Assembly: GCF_000219625.1 (NCBI RefSeq)
Contig: NC_018206.1
Location: forward strand, 434,001-498,000
Length of the DNA stretch: 64,000 bases
Direction of reading: 5' to 3'
Source of the DNA: Zymoseptoria tritici IPO323
Taxonomy: Eukaryota > Ascomycota > Dothideomycetes > Mycosphaerellales > Mycosphaerellaceae
Positions 57,779 to 64,000 of this stretch are shown here, piece after piece; the stretch's first letter is position 1, and every line of letters begins with the position of its first letter. The notes under the pieces were generated by a model. The model had not been told where the DNA came from, did not search any database, and worked only from the letters and a program-made list of their open reading frames with translations. Both the position numbers and the translations under genes were made by a program.

Positions 57779-58675
57779 GTTCGAGAGAATGTCGAGGAGA
57801 TGGAGAAATCAAAGCCGATGGTGGGCTCTGGGGATCACCTCACAAATATGTTTGAAGACTCATCTGTGAGGGATGGCGGACAAAGCTCATTCTCAACAGA
57901 ACGCTAGACGGACTTCGCATATTGAGTTTTACTCTGAATGAGCAGCATGGTTCTACGCCGGCATGCATGGATTCCGAGTCCAGACTCATCTCGCAAACGG
58001 TTATTCTTGGATTCATAGTTCAGAGCAAGCCTGTCCGCCGGCGCAGGGTTCGTTGATTGATGGGCCAATCTGCGCGTGGGGGGCCAAGGTAGACCAGAGT
58101 TTTGGCATCAGAGAGCCGTCCGCCTTCGCTTGATAGAGCCATGTTCGGACTTCCGGCCTCGAGTGGTTCGTCCCTTGCAAGCAGACAGGTCGTCATGTCT
58201 CATCAGACCGGGCGGGATTCGACGGCTGGACATTGGGCGTTCCCGATGCGTTCACGGGCTGCATGTCGATACGTGCTCCGGCTGTCGTGGCCATGCTCCT
58301 GGCACATGGATAACTGCTGCGTTGAACATGTCGACAACGAGTCTTGAACGTCATTTACCAAATGTTTTCAATGGAAGAACGGGATGCTTCGAGATGTCGA
58401 TTGCCAGGTTTCCAGGATCAGGCATCAAGGCACCAACAAAAAAATAACCGAGGAGACAGACGGCATCTCCCTGTTTCAACAGCCGTCCACCTCCGCAGAT
58501 CGTGTTGCTCATTAGTTCTAGCATGCTGCCAGGGACCAATGGGATTCTCGCGGGTCATGTGCTGCAAGTGCTTTGCTTGCAGGCCGAATATGCTCACACT
58601 CGCCACAGCTCAAGGACTTCCATTTGAACGCTGGACATATTCGCAAACTCGCTCACCTTCTGCTGTATTTCCATC
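57779..58675. other. Divergent intergenic region, 0.9 kb
   Basis: Between the M3 homologue and the MhpB-like gene. Shared promoter space; no other feature supported. Confidence 0.45.
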
Positions 58676-59674
58676 ATGTCTGCCTTCCTGCAATGCCTGT
58701 CCCACACTCCCTTGATTGGAAAATTGGACCCAACAGCCTCCGTCCTGGACGAGGTCGAGACATACACGAAGGACGCAAGAAAACGAATCGAAGAGTTCGA
58801 TCCACAGCTCGTCGTTCTCTTCGCTCCTGATCATTTCATGGGCTTCTTCCACGATGTGATGCCGTCATTTTGTATCGGCGTGGAAGCTGAAGCTATAGGA
58901 GATTTTGACACTCCGGAAGGTCCTCTCCTTACCGATCCCGAGCTGGCCGGCAAACTAGCAGAGCACTGCCTGGAACATGGCGTGGACGTCGCGGTCTCCC
59001 AGCGAATGCGTGTGGATCATGGATTCTCGCAGCCACTTGGTAGACTGCTAGGCGGAATCAACAAGGTGCCAGTCATTCCAGTCTTTGTCAACAGCGTTGC
59101 TCGTCCGCTTCCAACATTCCAGCGCGCACGGGTTTTGGGCGAAACCATAGGCAACTTCTGCAAGACGGTAGACAAGAGGGTCCTATTCCTGGCATCTGGC
59201 GGACTATCTCACCAACCACCGGTGCCAGAGTATGCAACAGCCTCCGAAAGTGTCAGACAAAAACTGTTGGGTAATCCAAAACTCCTTTCGCCAGAGGCTC
59301 ACGAAGCCATGACCCGTCGCACGATCAAGGCCGCGAAGAAGTTTGTCAATGATCAGACTACTCTGCATCCTCTCGCACCGGAATGGGACCTGAAGTTCAT
59401 GAATATCATTTCCGCCGGCAACATGGCGGAGCTCGACGGCATTGCGAACAAGACGGTGACCGAGACTGCGGGTGCGTCCACGCACGAGGTTAAGACATGG
59501 GTAGCAGCGGCCTCTGCAATGGCCAGTTTCGGACCCTACGACTCCGTTACTCAGTACTATCGACCGATACCTGAGTGGATCGCAGGGTATGGTGGCCTCA
59601 CCGCACAGAGTCCAGTTCGAACGCGGCAGCATAAATCACCCTCGCTCGTCAGGGCTGAAGTAAGCAGATTGTAG
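58676..59674 (+). CDS. 2,3-dihydroxyphenylpropionate 1,2-dioxygenase-like (MhpB type), single exon
   Basis: 332 residues with no intron, while most neighbours have one or more. Near-continuous likeness to the bacterial class III extradiol dioxygenase MhpB: LSHTPLIGKLDP, LVVLFAPDHFMGFF, VMPSFCIGV, VDHGFSQPLGRLLGG, FLASGGLSHQPPVPE, STHEVKTWVAA and YYRPIPEWIAGYGG. The key His115 (VDHGF) and His179 (GLSHQP) fall at the same numbers as I recall for the E. coli enzyme. The enzyme opens a catechol ring next to the hydroxyls using Fe(II) and O2 (meta-cleavage of phenylpropanoid-type catechols). An extra ~18 residues at the C-terminus are basic (RQHKSPS). Probably horizontal transfer from bacteria. 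Confidence 0.92.
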   Translation: MSAFLQCLSHTPLIGKLDPTASVLDEVETYTKDARKRIEEFDPQLVVLFAPDHFMGFFHDVMPSFCIGVEAEAIGDFDTPEGPLLTDPELAGKLAEHCLEHGVDVAVSQRMRVDHGFSQPLGRLLGGINKVPVIPVFVNSVARPLPTFQRARVLGETIGNFCKTVDKRVLFLASGGLSHQPPVPEYATASESVRQKLLGNPKLLSPEAHEAMTRRTIKAAKKFVNDQTTLHPLAPEWDLKFMNIISAGNMAELDGIANKTVTETAGASTHEVKTWVAAASAMASFGPYDSVTQYYRPIPEWIAGYGGLTAQSPVRTRQHKSPSLVRAEVSRL

Positions 59675-59761
59675 CCCAAGCCTTCAAGGTACAACTGCAG
59701 GGGGATTGGGACAGATAATGGATGATAATCACGCAGACAAAACTCGGATCAAGAGCGCTGT

Positions 59762-60954
59762 CTACAATCCTACAAACATATTCGCACTACTTCTGCTCCA
59801 CGCAACCACATTCGATCCACTGAAGTCCGCATCGAACAATATCAGATCTTGACACGGGCCTCCCAAACTCGTGCTGTTCAGCCACGCCGGCTCCCAGTAG
59901 AAGATGCCTTGTCCAAGGCCGTAAGGAAGCTCCTTGACAATCTTCACAATTGCTCCCACCCAGTCAAGCTGACCTTGAGCCGAGAAAGAGATGCCAGTGT
60001 CAGCCATCAGCTCGGGCACGACAGGTATGGAGCACTCCTCCGCCCAGTCCGTCTCCACCACGAGGATCGGCTTGTGGTATTTCAAGGCCATCGCATTCAA
60101 GGTCGTCTCCAAGTTGAGGAGAGTGGCGTTTCCTCCGTAAAAGTCGTACATCGAGACACCGAACAAGTCCCAGTCGGAGGGCTGCACGACACCACTGGCA
60201 GTCAAGTGGTCGTACCAGGTCAGCTGGAGCTCGTCGTCCCAGCCGTTCGGTAGATGTATCATCACGCTTGGTTCTGGCACTCCCGCTGCGCAAGCATCGT
60301 TGACTCCCTCTCTGGCAGCTTTGTAGAGGACCGACAGGTTCGTGAAGTCGATCGGTTCGGCGGTGATGTTGACGAAGCCTGTCGGCCAGAGCATTCCGTG
60401 CTCGAGCTCGTTTCCAAGACTGACGATGGCGAGATCGACACCGTCGTTGTGGAACGCTTCGAGCGTGGACGAAACGTAGTCCCGTAGAGTGTCGGCCAGT
60501 GGACCAACTTCTTGAGGCCAGGCTGCGGGTATTGCTTGCTTGCCCGGATCGGCCCAATAGTCGCTGAAATGGAAGTCGAGGTAGATTTTGAAGCCTTTGT
60601 CGTGGTACTGCTTTGCGGCGGCTTTGACGTTCTGCAAGTCGTACGATTCGTAGTCTGTCAGGTATTCTCATCAGCGATGTCGTCAACTTCAAATTTTCCA
60701 GAACACTTACACCCGCCATCGTATGGCACAACCGGATTGACCCACAGTCTCAAACGGACAGTGTTCATTCCTCCATCTCCAAGGATGTCCTCGGCTGGTC
60801 TGGTTGCATTGCCACGAGCGGTATCTTTGTAGATTGCGCCGCCGTCGGTCATGATCTTGAGAGAGGACAGGTCATGTCCGGCGTAGAAGAATGGCTCGCC
60901 GTGGACCGCGGTTAGAGGCCACGCGAGGAGAGACCATAGGAGTGTCGACCGCAT
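59762..60954 (-). CDS. Arabinogalactan endo-beta-1,4-galactanase, GH53 (2 exons)
   Basis: Model: 60954-60711, 60654-59762, giving 378 residues. The signal peptide (MRSTLLWSLLAWPLTAVHG) leads to the GH53 barrel: FFYAGHDLSSL, NTVRLRLWVNP, YLDFHFSDYWADPGKQ and the acid/base Glu164 in SLGNELEHG. The nucleophile Glu282 lies in VVETDW, and the C-terminal GQGIFYWEPAWL block follows. It cleaves beta-1,4-galactan side chains of pectin outside the cell. The 56-nt intron has a GTAAGT donor. Convergent with the MhpB-like gene, 88 bp apart. Confidence 0.94.
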
Positions 60955-61225
60955 CGTTGAAAAGTTGTCGCGGATCCTGCAGAATGAGTTCAGACGCCTT
61001 CTTACAATGTGTCCGAACAGTCTCTACACGATGACTGATGAGCTCAAGTACTTCAGATTCTTTCTTCCGGTGCTTCAGAGGTCTCCAATATCATGGCATC
61101 ATGCGAGCAGTCCGGGATTGAGGTGGCCCACAAGACCTGTTATTCCTCCCTGAAATGCATAGGCTCCCGTGCGAGGAGAATGAGCCCGCTCGCACACCTG
61201 CAACCCCCGTCCTCGCCAACATCCC
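60955..61225. other. Short intergenic gap
   Basis: Promoter of the GH53 gene and 3' end of the MYND gene. Confidence 0.4.
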
Positions 61226-62200
61226 TCAATTCCCGCAATACCTTCGATGAAACCTCCACTGCCGCTTCTGACATCCTCTGCAGCAGTATCTCACAGCCTT
61301 GCATCGCTGGCAAAGCTGCAACGGACCTCCTCCATTCCTGCTCTCGCCTTTCCCGCATCCGCCACAAGCATCCGCGGCAAAGAAGTGCTCATATCCCTCC
61401 AAACTCTGCGCCCTGACCCCATCGCTGAGATCGTAGGCATCGTAATCAAGACTCCGCATCGTCTTAGCGAGCTGCGCAGGCGTCATACGATCTTTCGACC
61501 TCAAAGCCATAGCACGGAACTGTGCCATCTCATCTCTACTACGACCGTGATCTGGAGCCCAGCAATTCATCATCCCCGCGCCCGGGAACAGCTGATCTTC
61601 TTCCGAGTGTTTGGAGCCCTCGTACATGGCTTTGGTGCAAAAGTCCCACGGAATGCCATTGACGTAGCCTTCATCTGGATCCAGCGCTGTTTCAATCTGC
61701 GTGACGGCGTCACGCACGAAGTGTACGGTGCGGTAGTGGGCGCGCATCATGTCCATCTCGGCGGAGGCGAGGTGAGCGCCGAGCGTCATGGCGCAGCAAC
61801 CTAGCATGACGAGCTGGTAGCCTGGACCGTAGGGATCTGTGCGCCAGTACGAGTTCGCGTTGGTGACTTCCTGGCTGAGACGGGTCATGTGCTGGTGGAG
61901 GATGCCGGAGTCGAGGTGTTGGCGGATCTTTTCGGGGTCGGAGCAGAGTTTGGCGTAGACGGAGTAGTGGATGTCGTTGGCTGATACTGGGGCAGGGAGA
62001 GGTAGGGTGGCGATGGAGTTTGGGTTGATGCTTTCTTGGAGTCTGGCATGGTCGGCCTGGCGTTGGGCGGCGGTGGATGCGGTGGATGCGAGTTTGCCTG
62101 CTTCGGCCTCTAAGTGAGGCAGACCGGTGAGACAGCTAAGCTCTTTGATCAGGTCGAGGTCATAGTCGCAGGAGAAGAGCGTAAGTGCCCAGGCGCCCAT
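61226..62200 (-). CDS. MYND-type zinc-finger protein
   Basis: 324 residues in one exon. The C-terminal MYND finger has the spaced ligands CGGC, CQRC, YCCRGC and H..HRRYC, and ends at the last zinc ligand plus two residues. The N-terminal 270 residues are helical with GCCAMTLGAHLASAEMD and MAQFRAMALRSKDRMT. They show no SET domain, so it is not a SMYD methyltransferase. MYND fingers bind Pro-rich peptides; the partner is unknown. Confidence 0.82.
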   Translation of the reverse strand: MGAWALTLFSCDYDLDLIKELSCLTGLPHLEAEAGKLASTASTAAQRQADHARLQESINPNSIATLPLPAPVSANDIHYSVYAKLCSDPEKIRQHLDSGILHQHMTRLSQEVTNANSYWRTDPYGPGYQLVMLGCCAMTLGAHLASAEMDMMRAHYRTVHFVRDAVTQIETALDPDEGYVNGIPWDFCTKAMYEGSKHSEEDQLFPGAGMMNCWAPDHGRSRDEMAQFRAMALRSKDRMTPAQLAKTMRSLDYDAYDLSDGVRAQSLEGYEHFFAADACGGCGKGESRNGGGPLQLCQRCKAVRYCCRGCQKRQWRFHRRYCGN

Positions 62201-63363
62201 GATGGAGAGAATGGAGGACCTTTGGCTGGGAAGTGTTGCGTCGAGTGAGGTGAAGATCGATCTTTATGGGCACTGAAGCAGATGGCAAGGCAGGCTGGTT
62301 GAGGTCAATAAGAGCAGGAATGAAGCAGAAGGTGAAGAAGGAAAAGAGCTCAGGAGTGAAGATTGCTGCGCGAAGACACTGGTGAAAGAAAGGCTTGCTG
62401 CTCACGCGTTTGACTGCAGCTTGGAGTCGTGCTGGTAACACAACAGCTGCAGGAGCGGGAGCATACATAAGACTTGGTCTCATTCGAGAAAGGATGCCAC
62501 TTCAAAGGTAGTCAGTGTCACCTTTGGTGGATGGAAGACGAAGCACCCCGACACATCGCTTGCGACTTGACTCGCAGACGACTTCCCGTCGACGTGAGCA
62601 GTAGACGGAGTCAGCAGTCACTCGTGCCCTGACTGATGGTACGAGACGTCGGCACCTTTGTCCGCCATTGATGGAGTTCCATTGCTCTTCCAAACATCAA
62701 GGAACAACCATCTGTGAAGGAGCGAAGGAAAAGGAAAAGCCGCCTGCTGCAACGTGACTGACTAAGCACACCCGTCTGTTGTCTTGCGACATCTTACCTT
62801 ACTGCCCTTCCACTCTTCTTCCCTTTCATCCGTTCTATCAGCGTCTTTGTGGCCCAAGTTCGTTCACCACAGTCCCTCACTCTTTCCAGTACTCGAAATG
62901 AGCTGGCCGTTTCACAGGCAATGTCTAAAATCCGCGCCTCATTCGCGGACTGGGAGGTCCCAGGATGGTGCCACCAAAGATGATGTAAAGCACTTTGATG
63001 CTGGTTCCAATGGCCTCTGCGAACAGGCCTAATCCGTCATTTTATCATTCCAGAACAACCAATGCTGGACATCGAAGGTCCAAAGAGGCTCTCCAAACAG
63101 GGCTTGGCCTGTCTGTGGGACATCAAGAAAAGGCAGATCCCAGCGCACGATGCTCACACGGCCAGACCCTCATGTCGCAGGTCTTCGCCCCTCTAGACCT
63201 CTCTCTTTTGGCTCTCATGGGCCTTTCAATCACCTCGCTCCGTCGCCAACTCCGTTTCGCAATATATACAGACGCAACCCGCAACGGTCCATCTGAACAC
63301 CAACGCCTCAACCCGCATCGACTGCACGTCGATCTCATCATCTCCAGGAAGCAGGAAGCAAAG
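62201..63363. other. Divergent intergenic region, 1.2 kb
   Basis: Upstream of the MYND protein and the knottin-like gene. ATATATA at 63263-63269 about 100 bp before the knottin ATG may be its TATA box. No other feature supported. Confidence 0.45.
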
Positions 63364-63878
63364 ATGAAGGTCACGCCTCAAATCCTCCTCGCGCTGACGC
63401 TTGCCATCCGCCCTATCGCCGCCGGTCTCGGAGCAGGAGGTACGTTTTCAACAGTCCTCCTCGCAGAGCTCTCGCAGTGATCTAATGAAACCGCCAGGGT
63501 ATTGCGATATATTGAACGCATGCGACAAAGGCTTGGAGTGTACCTACGACCGCGGACGGCTGAGGTGCCACAGTAAGTGTTTCTATACCACGAAACTGTT
63601 CCGGGCGACGACCACTCACATTGCGCAGCTCCCTGCAAACCTTACAATGGCGGTTGGTGCCCTAGAGGCTCGACGTGCTACGCCAACAGCGACTATAGCG
63701 AAGGGCTCTGTCTGTATTGCAGGAAACACGGTGGTGAGTTGTGGACTCCAAATACAGTCTCGGGGCCTTGAGGAATTGCTAATGCGAAGTTGTGATAGAG
63801 GATTGCGAGCAGGACTACGACTGCTGCAGTATGCATTGCAGTGGCAAGGGCGGGAGTTGTCTGAAGAAGAAGAAATAG
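63364..63878 (+). CDS. Small secreted Cys-rich, knottin-like protein (4 exons)
   Basis: Model: 63364-63439, 63498-63572, 63629-63733, 63799-63878, giving 111 residues. The signal peptide (about residues 1-20, ILLALTLAIRPIAAG) is followed by YCDILNACDKGLEC, a second Cys-rich unit (PCKPYNGGWCPRGSTC) and a third ending DCEQDYDCCSMHC...GSCLKKKK. The third has the CxxxxxCCxxxC pattern of inhibitor cystine knots. Each exon adds one Cys-rich part. The three introns (58, 56, 65 nt) are phase-consistent throughout. Likely a disulfide-stabilised secreted peptide or effector candidate; the target is unknown. Confidence 0.75.
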
Positions 63879-64000
63879 AGGCGGTGAGAGGTTCAATGGA
63901 GAAGTAACGGAGTTCGACTGCGGCAAAAGCCCTTGATCGTTTCTCAGCCTCGTTTGGTGCGAAAGGCAGGGGAGAGGAGAGAGTGGTTTTGAGATACAGG

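Overview
The window is nuclear DNA of a filamentous ascomycete. Introns are short (44-133 nt) with GT...AG borders and CTRAC/CTAAC branch sites. The gene set is fungal: Erg4, gamma-COP, Plp2, Zn2Cys6 and AP-1-like bZIP regulators, a NACHT-type NLR-like protein, secreted Cys-rich proteins and a copia retrotransposon mutated in the RIP (repeat-induced point mutation) pattern. The mix of secreted oxidases and small Cys-rich proteins suggests a Dothideomycete; that placement is inference. I joined exons by hand from splice sites, reading-frame phase and remembered family motifs. Every multi-exon model given keeps its frame to the stop.

0-7.7 kb: a Pro/Arg-rich protein with a C-terminal membrane anchor, an unknown disordered protein, a small one-membrane-segment protein, and a protein built of seven tandem Myb/SANT-like repeats. 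7.9-14.3 kb: a structurally complete Ty1/copia element on the minus strand, with 181-bp LTRs, a perfect TGGAC target duplication, a tRNA-iMet half-molecule primer site, one gag-pol frame broken only by point stops, and an unusual extra module of about 1.2 kb on the opposite strand (an antisense reading frame interrupted only by TAG, then a complete tRNA-like cloverleaf, a 15-bp hairpin and a T5 tract).

14.9-40 kb: mostly housekeeping genes. These are PLP2 and SEC21 (divergent), a SPOUT-type RNA methyltransferase, a bZIP factor, a dienelactone hydrolase, an RNF10/Mag2-like RING protein, ERG4, RPS4 and a zinc alcohol dehydrogenase (divergent), a sugar transporter, a DUF4267-like membrane protein and an NmrA-like oxidoreductase.

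40-64 kb: an accessory-looking stretch with an NLR-like NACHT protein, a tyrosinase with a 10-nt microexon, two small Cys-rich secreted proteins, a class II haem peroxidase, an amidase remnant, a flavin amine oxidase facing a Zn2Cys6 regulator, an inverted-repeat element, a secreted M3-peptidase homologue that has lost HExxH, a bacterial-type MhpB extradiol dioxygenase, a GH53 galactanase and a MYND-finger protein. Several of these act on phenolics, aromatic rings, amines or plant polysaccharide, so a role in using plant-derived compounds is plausible but unproven.
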